A stretch of DNA of 64,000 nt, taken from positions 1-64,000 of the forward strand of contig CACXAT010000003.1 of the NCBI GenBank assembly GCA_902765725.1, given 5' to 3'. Origin of the DNA: an uncultured Lachnospiraceae bacterium. Lineage in GTDB: Bacteria > Bacillota > Clostridia > Lachnospirales > Lachnospiraceae. Under the pieces are notes generated by a model, which did not search any database, had not been told where the DNA came from, and saw nothing but the letters and a program-made list of their open reading frames with translations. The position numbers were made by a program, and so were the translations under genes. Below, piece after piece: positions 33,698 to 41,528 of this stretch (positions within the stretch are counted from its first letter, which is position 1; the number at the start of each line of letters is the position of its first letter).

Positions 33698-35215
33698 ATG
33701 AAGAGATTCAGAGTAGCAGCGGCGGCTGTTCTCGTGACTGCCCTCGCTCTCACAGGGTGCAGCAGCAACAAGAAAGAGACAGAGGCTGTGAAGGAGACAC
33801 AGGCTCCGGCAGTTGAGGCGGCATCAGAGGCGGCATCAGAGGCAGTGTCTGAGGCGGCGGCAGCGGCAGAAGCAGTCCAGACTGAGGCAGCAGCGGCAGT
33901 CGAGGCAGCGCAGACCGAAGCTGCGGAAGCAGTTGAGGCAGTTGAGACCGAGGCGGCAGTTGAGGCAGTTGAGACCGAGGCGGCAGTCGAGGCAGTTGAG
34001 ACTGAGGCGGAAGAAACAATCGAAGAAGTTATGACCGAGGCAGAAGCAGCGATCGAGGAGGCTCTGACTGAGGCAGAGGCAATCCTCGCTGAGACCGAGG
34101 CAGAAAAGGCACTTGAAGAATTCCTGACCGAGGCAGAGGCCGTCGCTGAGGCGATCGAGACCGAGGCGGAAGCAGTTGCTGAGACTGCTGAGACCGAGGC
34201 GGAAGCAGTTGTCGAGGCTGTTGAGACCGAGGCAGAGATCGTTGTTGAGGTTGCTGAGACCGAGGCAGAGGAAGCTGTCGAGGCTGCTGAGACCGAGGCA
34301 GAGGAAGCTGTCGAGGCTGCTGAGACCGAAGCAGAGGAAGTTGTCGTTGAGGTCGCTGAGACTGAGGCAGAGGCTGTTGTAGAGGTTGCTGAGACTGAGG
34401 CAGAGGAAGTTGTCGTTGAGGTCGCTGAGACTGAGGCAGAGGCTGTTGTTGAGGTTGCTGAGACTGAGGCAGAGGCTGCTGCTTCCGTTGAGACTGAGGC
34501 AGAAGCTGCAGAGGACGTCATGTCCTATGACGAGTATATGGCAGCACAGGATGACGATCCGGTTGTGATCGAGGCTTATGTGCAGGCGAAGCAGGCACTG
34601 TATGAAGACAATCCTGATGTCGGATGCGATACAGCTACCATCTATGCCCAGGATGAGGATGGTGCATACTTCCTGTACAGCGTTCCGGTTTCTCCGGAAG
34701 TCTATGAGAAGCTTGAAGAAGGCACCAAGATCAGAGTCAGAGGCTACAAGAGCACATGGGCCGGCGAGGTCGAGATCGTTGCGAATGACGATCTGGCGGA
34801 AGTTGAGATCATCGACGGCGAGAGCTATGTTGCTGAACCGACGGATGTCACCGATCTGCTGGGCGATGAGGATGCAATGAGCGCAGTCATGAACCAAAAG
34901 GTCGCATTCAAGGATATGACCGTTGAGTTCATCGAAGGCGGAAATGAGACCGAGGCTGAGGTCGGCTCCGCTGCAGGCGTTGCGTATCTGTACAGCTGGG
35001 ATGGTTCCGGAAGCGAAGGCGATGACCTGTACTTCAATGCCTCCAAGGATGGCAAGCTGTACACCTTCGTCGTAGAGTCCTATCTGTGCGGACCGGACTC
35101 CGATGTCTATAAGGCAGTCAAGGAGCTCAAGGAAGGCGACACCATCGATATGGAAGGCTTCCTGTACTGGTATGAGGGCATGCAGCCGCATATCACCAGC
35201 GTGACGGTTAAATAA
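33698..35215 (+). CDS. Repeat-rich lipoprotein (Ala/Glu/Val hendecads) with C-terminal beta-rich domain
   Basis: Probable surface lipoprotein of 505 residues. The signal peptide ends in LALTGC with the lipidated Cys at 21. Residues 30-270 are almost entirely Ala, Glu, Val and Thr, in units of about 11 residues such as AETEAEAVVEV, with some of 12. The pattern predicts a long helical stalk. Residues ~275-505 form a different, normal-composition region with segments KIRVRGYKSTWAGEVEIV and DTIDMEGFLYWYEGMQPHI, suggestive of OB-fold-like domains; I do not assign a function. GGAGGAG precedes the start at 33698. It is monocistronic with its own promoter and terminator. Confidence 0.75.
   Translation: MKRFRVAAAAVLVTALALTGCSSNKKETEAVKETQAPAVEAASEAASEAVSEAAAAAEAVQTEAAAAVEAAQTEAAEAVEAVETEAAVEAVETEAAVEAVETEAEETIEEVMTEAEAAIEEALTEAEAILAETEAEKALEEFLTEAEAVAEAIETEAEAVAETAETEAEAVVEAVETEAEIVVEVAETEAEEAVEAAETEAEEAVEAAETEAEEVVVEVAETEAEAVVEVAETEAEEVVVEVAETEAEAVVEVAETEAEAAASVETEAEAAEDVMSYDEYMAAQDDDPVVIEAYVQAKQALYEDNPDVGCDTATIYAQDEDGAYFLYSVPVSPEVYEKLEEGTKIRVRGYKSTWAGEVEIVANDDLAEVEIIDGESYVAEPTDVTDLLGDEDAMSAVMNQKVAFKDMTVEFIEGGNETEAEVGSAAGVAYLYSWDGSGSEGDDLYFNASKDGKLYTFVVESYLCGPDSDVYKAVKELKEGDTIDMEGFLYWYEGMQPHITSVTVK
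33880..34515 (+). repeat. 33-bp-type tandem repeat within the lipoprotein gene
   Basis: Imperfect tandem copies based on GAGACCGAGGCAGAG plus GCTGTTGTTGAGGTTGCT encode the 11-residue helical unit. Some copies carry an extra codon. The composition opens long antisense and shifted frames here, which are not genes. Confidence 0.85.
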
Positions 35216-35252
35216 TAAACGCCGATGACGTTCTGAATGTGAATAAGTATTG

Positions 35253-35297
35253 AAAAGCACCGGGTCTTCCGTCTGACGGAGAACCCGGTGCTTTTTA
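35253..35297. terminator. Bidirectional terminator between convergent genes
   Basis: AAAAGCACCGGGT (35253-35265) pairs with ACCCGGTGCTTTT (35283-35295). T runs on the plus strand and, by symmetry, on the minus strand serve both the lipoprotein and the aminotransferase genes. Confidence 0.88.
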
Positions 35298-35345
35298 TTT
35301 GTTCCTGATTACGTAATGCAGTGAATCATGTTTGAAGTAAGATGC

Positions 35346-36524
35346 TCAGCGTGCCTGGCTGAGAATGCCGCACTGCTCGATGGCGGACACGGCTTCCTTC
35401 ATTTTCTCAGGAGGAAGGACCAGTGCCATGCGGACGTACCCTTCGCCCAGAGCGCCGAAGGAGGCGCCGGGGGTTACGATCACGCCGGAGCGCTCCATCA
35501 GTTCCATGGTGAATGCGGAGGAGTCTTCATATCCTTCCGGAAGCTTTGCCCAGACGAACATGGTTCCCTTCGAATCCGGAACGTCCCATCCGATCTCTCT
35601 GAGGCCGCCGCAGAGTGCCTTCATCCGCTCTTCATACGCCGCGCACTGCCTGGCCACGCCCTCCTGCGGTCCGTTCAGAGCGGCCGCGATCCCGTACTGG
35701 AGCGGGAGGAACATGCCGTAGTCAAACTGGCTTCTCACGTTGGAGAAGGTTCGGATGATGTCGCGGTTCCCGAGAACCAGGGAGGTCCTGCAGCCGGTCA
35801 TGTTGTAGGACTTGGACAGGGAGTAGAACTCGACGCCGACTTCCTTCGCTCCCGGATAGGAGAGGAAGGACTTTCCTTCCCTGCCGCCGTAGATGATGTC
35901 GGAATAGGCATTGTCGTGGATAACGATCACATGGTGCTTCGCGGCCCAGGCGATCAGTTCCTCGTAAAATGCGTCATCCGCCACCGCGCAGACCGGATTG
36001 AGCGGATAGGAGACCAGGATATAGCTGGCCCGGTCAGCCACTTCCTCAGGGATGGAGGAGAAGTCGATCAGGTAATCATTGTCGCTGGAGAGCTCGTAGG
36101 GCACCGCCCGGGCACCGCACAGCTGGGGGCCGATGGAAAAGATCGGATAGCCCGGATCCGGGACCAGCACGGTGTCATCCGGATTGCACAGGGCAAGGGC
36201 GATGTGGGCCATGCCCTCCTGGGATCCGCTGATCGTCATGATCTCATCGTCTGCAAGCTCCACCCCGAATCTTTTCTGATAGAAGTTTCGGACAGCTTCC
36301 TTCAGGAAGGGGCGGTCCGTCAGAGCATATTTATAATTCTCCGGATCGAGAGAGGCCTTCGAGACGGCCTCCATGATATGCGGAGCTGTTTTGAAATCAG
36401 GCGTTCCGACCGACAGGTTGTAGATGGTTCTGCCTGCAGCCTCGAGCTCCATCTTCTTCTCGTTCAGTACGGCGAAGATGCCTGCCTGGAATTTCTGAGA
36501 TCTTTCTGAAAATGTCATATCCAT
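35346..36524 (-). CDS. PLP-dependent aminotransferase, class I/II
   Basis: Fold-type I aminotransferase of 392 residues. Visible motifs: YNLSVGTPDF, the PLP-contacting ISGSQEGMAHI and SYPLNPVCAV, HDNAYSDI with cofactor Asp and Tyr, SLSKSYNMTGCR with the Schiff-base Lys, and the C-terminal carboxylate-binding Arg in GYVRMALV. The closest general resemblance is to LL-diaminopimelate aminotransferase-like and aspartate/alanine aminotransferases; the substrate is not certain. GAGGTAAC precedes the ATG. Confidence 0.85.
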   Translation of the reverse strand: MDMTFSERSQKFQAGIFAVLNEKKMELEAAGRTIYNLSVGTPDFKTAPHIMEAVSKASLDPENYKYALTDRPFLKEAVRNFYQKRFGVELADDEIMTISGSQEGMAHIALALCNPDDTVLVPDPGYPIFSIGPQLCGARAVPYELSSDNDYLIDFSSIPEEVADRASYILVSYPLNPVCAVADDAFYEELIAWAAKHHVIVIHDNAYSDIIYGGREGKSFLSYPGAKEVGVEFYSLSKSYNMTGCRTSLVLGNRDIIRTFSNVRSQFDYGMFLPLQYGIAAALNGPQEGVARQCAAYEERMKALCGGLREIGWDVPDSKGTMFVWAKLPEGYEDSSAFTMELMERSGVIVTPGASFGALGEGYVRMALVLPPEKMKEAVSAIEQCGILSQAR

Positions 36525-36755
36525 AGTTCTGTTACCTCGTTTTGCAGATCATTTTTCCCCAGTTTACTACACGGCTGCGGCAGACAGCAAGCATCAGCAT
36601 TTCCATTTTCGTGGATGCACATGTATAATAATAGGTGCATAGTATCGCAGCGCATTTGCCGAAGGGCTCTGACCTTCGTAGAGCGGATTCAACGATTCAT
36701 TCACAGGATGACCAGACTGACTTACTACATATACGGATCGATGAGGAGACTGTCT

Positions 36756-37691
36756 ATGAACATGCTACAACTGAAATATGCGGTGGAGGTAGCTCACTAT
36801 GGCTCCATTAATAAGGCGGCGGAGGCTCTGTATATTGCCCAGCCCAACCTAAGCCGGTATATCCGTGAGCTGGAGGAAGAGCTGGGCATCACCATCTTCA
36901 GGCGGACCTACAGGGGTATGATCCCCACACCGGATGGAGAGACGTTCCTTTGCTACGCGCGGCAGATACAGAATCAGATTGATGACATAGAGAAGCTGTA
37001 TAAGGGAGAGAAACTGCACAAACAGCGCTTCTCCATCTCAGTTCCCCGAGCCAGCTATATCGCGGATGCCTTTGTGCAGTTCAGCCGTCACATCCAGGTG
37101 GAGCCCACCGAGATCTACTATATGGAAACCAATACCCGCAAGGCGATCCAGAACCTGCTTGATGCCAACTATCATCTGGGCATAATCCGCTACGCAGTGG
37201 ACGATGATGATTATTTCAAGAGGGTGCTGGAGGAGAAGGGGATCGTATGTCAGCTGGTAACAGATTTCACCTATGTGGTGATCCTGAGTGAGAACAGCCC
37301 GCTGGCGTCGAAGGATGAGATCTTCTATTCCGACCTGGCGGATATGATCGAGATCGCGCATGGCGATCCCTTCGTTCCTTCCATGATGCCGGCCTCCCAG
37401 ACAGATATTCCGCCGAACGGATCCGAGCGCTCGATCTTTCTGTTTGAGAGGGGAGGACAGTTTGATCTGCTCTGTGAAAATGAACAGACCTATATGATGG
37501 TCTCGCCGATCCCCGAGAAGCTGCTGAAGCGGTACAGACTGGTTCAGCGCCCCTGCCTTGACAGACAGCGGGTATACAGGGATGTGCTGATCTATCAGAA
37601 GGAGTATGAGCTGACGCAGCTGGACCGTCAGTTCATCGGAGAGCTGGCAGCCTCAAAGAGAAGGACACTGCGTATATCGGGGGCCATATAG
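36756..37691 (+). CDS. LysR-family transcriptional regulator
   Basis: The 311-residue protein has an N-terminal winged helix-turn-helix (INKAAEALYIAQPNLSRYIR, about residues 18-37) with the usual LysR continuation ELEEELGITIFRR, and a C-terminal effector domain. The start at 36756 has GAGGAG 8 bases upstream; the frame is open for 47 more codons without LysR similarity. It lies 232 bases before nfnA on the same strand, so it may regulate the redox operon; no operator was identified. Confidence 0.88.
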   Translation: MNMLQLKYAVEVAHYGSINKAAEALYIAQPNLSRYIRELEEELGITIFRRTYRGMIPTPDGETFLCYARQIQNQIDDIEKLYKGEKLHKQRFSISVPRASYIADAFVQFSRHIQVEPTEIYYMETNTRKAIQNLLDANYHLGIIRYAVDDDDYFKRVLEEKGIVCQLVTDFTYVVILSENSPLASKDEIFYSDLADMIEIAHGDPFVPSMMPASQTDIPPNGSERSIFLFERGGQFDLLCENEQTYMMVSPIPEKLLKRYRLVQRPCLDRQRVYRDVLIYQKEYELTQLDRQFIGELAASKRRTLRISGAI

Positions 37692-37923
37692 CTGTTATGT
37701 TTATTTCGTCATACCTGAGGTGGAGAAAAGAAATTATAGTTACTGTATCAATCCGGCCCGGCAGGGCCGGGATGAGTTGTGAAAGGAATATATGCCGGGC
37801 GCCTGTTACGTCGACAGACAGCGTAAAGGGCGCCTTTCGCATGTTCCGGACTACAGTACCCCGTGCCTGTGAAAACAGGAGTTTCCACGGATTTAGCAAT
37901 GTTTGAAAGTCAGGAGTAAGCCA
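37692..37923 (+). promoter_or_regulatory. Leader region of the nfnAB operon with hairpins
   Basis: This 232-base gap holds no gene. It has two stem-loops: GGCCCGG (37757-37763) with CCGGG shortly after, and a larger one, GGCGCC-N2-TTACG (about 37799-37811) pairing with CGTAA-N2-GGCGCC (about 37823-37836), followed by TTTCGC. The second resembles a weak terminator or an attenuator arm. No known riboswitch was recognised. A GGAG site ends the region. Confidence 0.45.
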
Positions 37924-38772
37924 ATGTACAAGATTGTTCGCAAAAAGGCGCTGAACCCCACCGTTACGCAGATGGAGATCGAAGCGCCACTGGTAGCCGC
38001 CAAGGCAAAACCGGGCCAGTTTATCATACTGCGCGTGGACGAGGAGGGAGAGCGTATCCCGCTGACCGTAGCGGGCACCAGCCCGCAAGAGGGCACGGTG
38101 AAGATCATTTTCCAGATCGTCGGCGCGACGACAGAGCTGCTGAACCACAGGAATGAAGGGGAGTTCATTCAGGATTTCGTGGGTCCGCTGGGAGTTCCGA
38201 CCCACACGGAGGGCATCCGGAAGGTCTGCATCGTCGGCGGCGGGGTAGGCTGTGCGATCGCCATGCCGGTGGCTCAGGAGTTCCATCGCCTCGGTGCTGA
38301 GGTCACCAGCATCATCGGCTTCCGCAGCAGGGATCTGCTGATCCTGGAGGATGAGTTCAGGGCATGTTCTGACAGGCTGGTCGTCATGACGGACGACGGC
38401 AGCTATGCACGTCACGGCAATGTCACGGTTCCGCTGAAGGAGATGCTTGAGGCAGGGGAGACCTTTGACGCCATCATCACGATCGGTCCGCTGATCATGA
38501 TGAAATTCGTAACGCTCACGGCAAAGCCCTTCGGTGTACCGGTTACAGCAAGCATGAATCCGATCATGATCGACGGCACCGGCATGTGCGGCGGCTGCCG
38601 CCTGACCCTGCAGCAGGACGGGAAACGGGTCACGAAGTTCGCATGCGTGGACGGACCTGATTTCAACGCGTACGAGATTGACTTTGACGAGGCGATGAGC
38701 AGAGGAAGAATGTACTCGGCTTACGAACGCCGTGCCCGCGAAGAGGTGTGCAATCTCTTCAAGAATGCCTGA
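37924..38772 (+). CDS. nfnA: NfnA-like ferredoxin-NADP+ oxidoreductase small subunit
   Basis: FAD- and NAD-binding subunit of the bifurcating NADH-dependent reduced ferredoxin:NADP+ oxidoreductase. In the 282-residue protein the flavin domain (GQFIILRV, then RIPLTVAG) precedes the nucleotide-binding motif VCIVGGGVGCAIAMPVA near 102. A C-terminal [2Fe-2S] site has Cys in GMCGGCRL and FACVDG. The start at 37924 follows AGGAG. It lies 14 bases before nfnB. Homologues are often annotated as sulfide/dihydroorotate dehydrogenase-like proteins; the pairing with the next gene favours NfnA. Confidence 0.88.
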   Translation: MYKIVRKKALNPTVTQMEIEAPLVAAKAKPGQFIILRVDEEGERIPLTVAGTSPQEGTVKIIFQIVGATTELLNHRNEGEFIQDFVGPLGVPTHTEGIRKVCIVGGGVGCAIAMPVAQEFHRLGAEVTSIIGFRSRDLLILEDEFRACSDRLVVMTDDGSYARHGNVTVPLKEMLEAGETFDAIITIGPLIMMKFVTLTAKPFGVPVTASMNPIMIDGTGMCGGCRLTLQQDGKRVTKFACVDGPDFNAYEIDFDEAMSRGRMYSAYERRAREEVCNLFKNA

Positions 38773-38786
38773 GGAGGAGAATAGAT

Positions 38787-40196
38787 ATGGCTGTTAATCC
38801 TAAGAAACATGAGATGCCTGCTCAGGCACCTGAAGTACGCGCGCACAATTTCAAAGAGGTGGCCCTGGGCTATTCCCGGGAGACCGCTGTGGAGGAGGCC
38901 GCGCGCTGTCTGAACTGTAAGACCCGGCCCTGCGTGGCAGGCTGCCCTGTCAACATCCACATTCCGGAGTTCATCCAGAAGGTGAAAGAGTTCGATTTTG
39001 AGGGGGCCTATCAGATCATCAGCCAGACTTCGTCCCTGCCTGCCGTCTGCGGACGTGTCTGCCCCCAGGAGACACAGTGCGAGAGCAGATGCACGCTGGG
39101 AAGAAAGTTCGAACCGGTCGGCATCGGCCGTCTGGAGCGCTTCGTTGCCGACTGGCATAACGCCCACGCTGCAGGGAAGGCTCAGGCACCGGAGAGCAAC
39201 GGCCACCGCGTGGCGGTTGTCGGATCCGGTCCGAGCGGACTGACCTGTGCCGGGGATCTTGCGAAGAAGGGCTATAAGGTAAGCGTGTTTGAGGCACTGC
39301 ACACTGCCGGAGGCGTGCTTGTGTACGGCATTCCGGAGTTCCGTCTGCCCAAGACGATCGTGGCCAGAGAGGTGGAGACACTGAAGGAGCTGGGAGTTGA
39401 CATAGAGCCCAATGTGGTCATCGGCAAGACGCTGACCATCGACGAACTGTTCGGCATGGGATATGAGGCTGTGTTTGTGGGCTCGGGCGCCGGCCTTCCC
39501 CGCTTTATGAACATTCCGGGCGAGAGCCTGAAGGGCGTGTATTCTGCAAATGAATTTCTCACCCGCAGCAATCTGATGAAGGCGTACCGGGATGATCCGA
39601 AGACTCCGATCATGAAGGGCGGCAATGTGGCGGTCGTCGGAGGCGGCAATGTTGCCATGGACGCAGCCAGGACCGCGCTGCGGCTTGGAGCGGAGCATGT
39701 ATATATCGTATACCGCCGTTCCATGGAAGAACTTCCTGCCCGCCGGGAGGAAGTAGAGCATGCCCGTGAGGAGGGCATTGATTTCCGTCTGCTGTGCAAT
39801 CCTGTTGAGATACTGGGCTACAGCAACCCGGAGGATCCGCGCGACGAAAAGAACGGTTTTGTTACCGGGATCCGCTGCGTGAAAATGGAACTTGGGGACG
39901 CGGACGCGAGCGGACGCCGCCGCCCGGTGGTGATCCCCGGAAGCGAGTTTGACCTGGATGTGGATACGGTGGTCATGGCCATCGGAACAAGTCCGAATCC
40001 GCTCATCAAGAGCACCACAAAGGGACTTGAGGTCAATGAGCGCGGCGGCATTATCGTAGATGAAGATGGCCTGACAAGCCGTGAGGGCGTGTATGCCGGA
40101 GGTGACGCTGTCACCGGCGCGGCAACGGTGATCTCGGCAATGGGTGCCGGGAAGGTGGCGGCAAAGGCCATAGACGAATATCTGAGCGGCAGGTAA
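38787..40196 (+). CDS. nfnB: NfnB-like NADPH-dependent oxidoreductase (GltA/GltD-type large subunit)
   Basis: The 469-residue protein has two N-terminal [4Fe-4S] motifs (CLNCKTRPCVAGCP and CGRVCPQETQCESRC). Two Rossmann nucleotide sites follow, VAVVGSGPSGLTCA for FAD and VAVVGGGNVAMDAA for NADPH, and a C-terminal GVYAGGDAVTGAATV. The same fold serves glutamate synthase small subunits, but no large glutamate synthase gene is nearby. With NfnA it would couple NADPH to NADH plus reduced ferredoxin. GGAGGAG precedes the start. Twenty bases later the kinase-like gene begins. Confidence 0.9.
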   Translation: MAVNPKKHEMPAQAPEVRAHNFKEVALGYSRETAVEEAARCLNCKTRPCVAGCPVNIHIPEFIQKVKEFDFEGAYQIISQTSSLPAVCGRVCPQETQCESRCTLGRKFEPVGIGRLERFVADWHNAHAAGKAQAPESNGHRVAVVGSGPSGLTCAGDLAKKGYKVSVFEALHTAGGVLVYGIPEFRLPKTIVAREVETLKELGVDIEPNVVIGKTLTIDELFGMGYEAVFVGSGAGLPRFMNIPGESLKGVYSANEFLTRSNLMKAYRDDPKTPIMKGGNVAVVGGGNVAMDAARTALRLGAEHVYIVYRRSMEELPARREEVEHAREEGIDFRLLCNPVEILGYSNPEDPRDEKNGFVTGIRCVKMELGDADASGRRRPVVIPGSEFDLDVDTVVMAIGTSPNPLIKSTTKGLEVNERGGIIVDEDGLTSREGVYAGGDAVTGAATVISAMGAGKVAAKAIDEYLSGR

Positions 40197-40215
40197 GAAG
40201 GGAGAGCGGCCGGGA

Positions 40216-40986
40216 ATGATCAGACCGGATCGGGTGATTGCACTGAGGGGGAGCCAGACGGTTTTTCAGTACAAAGACCTCTGTGCCAAGGTATACTCCC
40301 GCACCCATTCCTGTGCGGATGTTCTCCGGGAAGCCGGTAATCTTGCAGCGGCCTGGGAGGGAGGCGCGAGCGTCCCTGGACTTATAGAGGTGAGACAGCA
40401 GAATGGCCGCTGGATGATGGTGACGGAGTATATACCGGGAGAAACCCTGGCGCAGCGGATCGGATCCGGGAAGGACAGGCTTTCCTCCTGCCTGAGGATA
40501 CTGGTGCAGGCGCAGCGGCATCTGCAGAAGGTTCCGCCTGACCGCTTTCCTTCACTTACAGAGAGCCTGCGCAGAGAGATCGCACAGACTTCTCTGGATC
40601 CATCCATCCGGTCGAAGCTGCTGTCGCGGCTTGACGGGCCGGAGGAAGGATCCTGTCTTTGTCACCGGAATCTGAGCCCGGATAACCTGCTGCTGCCTGC
40701 CGGGAGAAACCCCGTGGCGGTGGACTGGTCCCGGGCCTGCCGGGGGAACGCCGACGCAGATGCCGCGGCCGTGTGGATCCTGCTGGAGACAGAATACGGA
40801 CAGGACGCGGCGCAGCTGTATCTGGATCTTTACTGCGGCCTCAGCGGCAGACAGGAGCGGGATATCCTGCGATGGGTGCCGGTGATGGCGGCCTCCCGGA
40901 TCCCGGGAAGTGTCCAAAGAGAGCGGGAGCGGCTGAAGGATCTGATCAGACAGAGTCTGAAAGGCTGGGATGAGTATGGTGATTAA
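40216..40986 (+). CDS. Kinase-like protein (APH/Ser-Thr kinase fold) with degenerate catalytic loop
   Basis: The 256-residue protein looks like a compact kinase. The beta-3 Lys is in CAKVY (Lys25) and a helix-C Glu in VLREAG (Glu39). The catalytic loop reads HRNLSPDN (150-157): the usual catalytic Asp of HRD or HGD is Asn152, though metal-binding Asn157 and the downstream VDW Asp170 are kept. It may be a pseudokinase that still binds nucleotide. It sits between nfnB and a ferredoxin gene, overlapping the latter by 17 bases. Ser/Thr kinases occur near sensory hydrogenases in some Ruminococcaceae, so a role in that signalling is plausible but inferred. Confidence 0.65.
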   Translation: MIRPDRVIALRGSQTVFQYKDLCAKVYSRTHSCADVLREAGNLAAAWEGGASVPGLIEVRQQNGRWMMVTEYIPGETLAQRIGSGKDRLSSCLRILVQAQRHLQKVPPDRFPSLTESLRREIAQTSLDPSIRSKLLSRLDGPEEGSCLCHRNLSPDNLLLPAGRNPVAVDWSRACRGNADADAAAVWILLETEYGQDAAQLYLDLYCGLSGRQERDILRWVPVMAASRIPGSVQRERERLKDLIRQSLKGWDEYGD

Positions 40987-41242
40987 GATCTGTATCGGCT
41001 CTTCCTGCCATATGCAGGGAGTCATACCGGTGATTGAACGGCTGCAGGAGTACATTGAATCCGAAAAACTGACGGATGAGGTGGAACTGACCGGCTGCAT
41101 GTGCAGCGGAGAGTGCAGCAGGGGAGTCCGCGTATGGGTGGATGATGAGCAATATACGGTCACTCCCCAGAATGTTGACGAGTTTATCCTGAACCGGATC
41201 GGCAGCAGAGTCAGCCGGCTGCCCGACTCGTCCGGTAAATAA
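40970..41242 (+). CDS. Thioredoxin-like [2Fe-2S] ferredoxin, first copy
   Basis: The 90-residue protein has the thioredoxin-like ferredoxin fold of the NuoE C-terminal domain. Four cluster ligands are spaced C-X4-C (CIGSSC) and C-X3-C (CSGEC), with an extra Cys in TGCMC. It probably carries electrons to or from the neighbouring hydrogenase modules. The start at 40970 has AAAGG 5 bases upstream; an ATG at 40976 is possible. It overlaps the kinase-like gene. Confidence 0.8.
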   Translation: MSMVIKICIGSSCHMQGVIPVIERLQEYIESEKLTDEVELTGCMCSGECSRGVRVWVDDEQYTVTPQNVDEFILNRIGSRVSRLPDSSGK

Positions 41243-41267
41243 GGAGCAGCTGACAGGAGGAGTAGCT

Positions 41268-41528
41268 ATGGTCTTTGTAACGATCTGTGTGGGTTCATCC
41301 TGCCATATTCATGGCACTGATCAGATCATTGAGAAGCTTGACAAGGCAATCCACGCGCATGGGATGGAGGATGAGATCATCCCCTCGGGCGGATTCTGCT
41401 TTGGAAAATGCAACCGCCAGGGAGTGACCCTGCAGGTGGACGATGACATTTTCCCCGGAATAACGCCGGAGTCCTTTGATGCGTTTTTTAACGAGACGAT
41501 CCTGCCAAGAGCAAAAGCACAGAGGTGA
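41268..41528 (+). CDS. Thioredoxin-like [2Fe-2S] ferredoxin, second copy
   Basis: The 86-residue protein is parallel in design to its upstream neighbour, with cluster ligands in CVGSSC and CFGKC. A central acidic segment and a C-terminal SFDAFFNETILPR tail are specific to this copy. AGGAGGAG precedes the start, and it overlaps hydS by 4 bases, which suggests translational coupling and a role as electron partner of HydS. Confidence 0.85.
   Translation: MVFVTICVGSSCHIHGTDQIIEKLDKAIHAHGMEDEIIPSGGFCFGKCNRQGVTLQVDDDIFPGITPESFDAFFNETILPRAKAQR

Noticed and set aside
34000-34515. Possible CRISPR-like array in the lipoprotein gene
   Set aside because: The repeats are contiguous coding units without unique spacers, and no cas genes are present.
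33836-35260. Long minus-strand open frames across the Ala/Glu lipoprotein gene
   Set aside because: The repetitive codons keep several frames open. The predicted products are simple Ser/Ala/Thr or Leu/Cys repeats, and the plus frame has a signal peptide, promoter and ribosome site.
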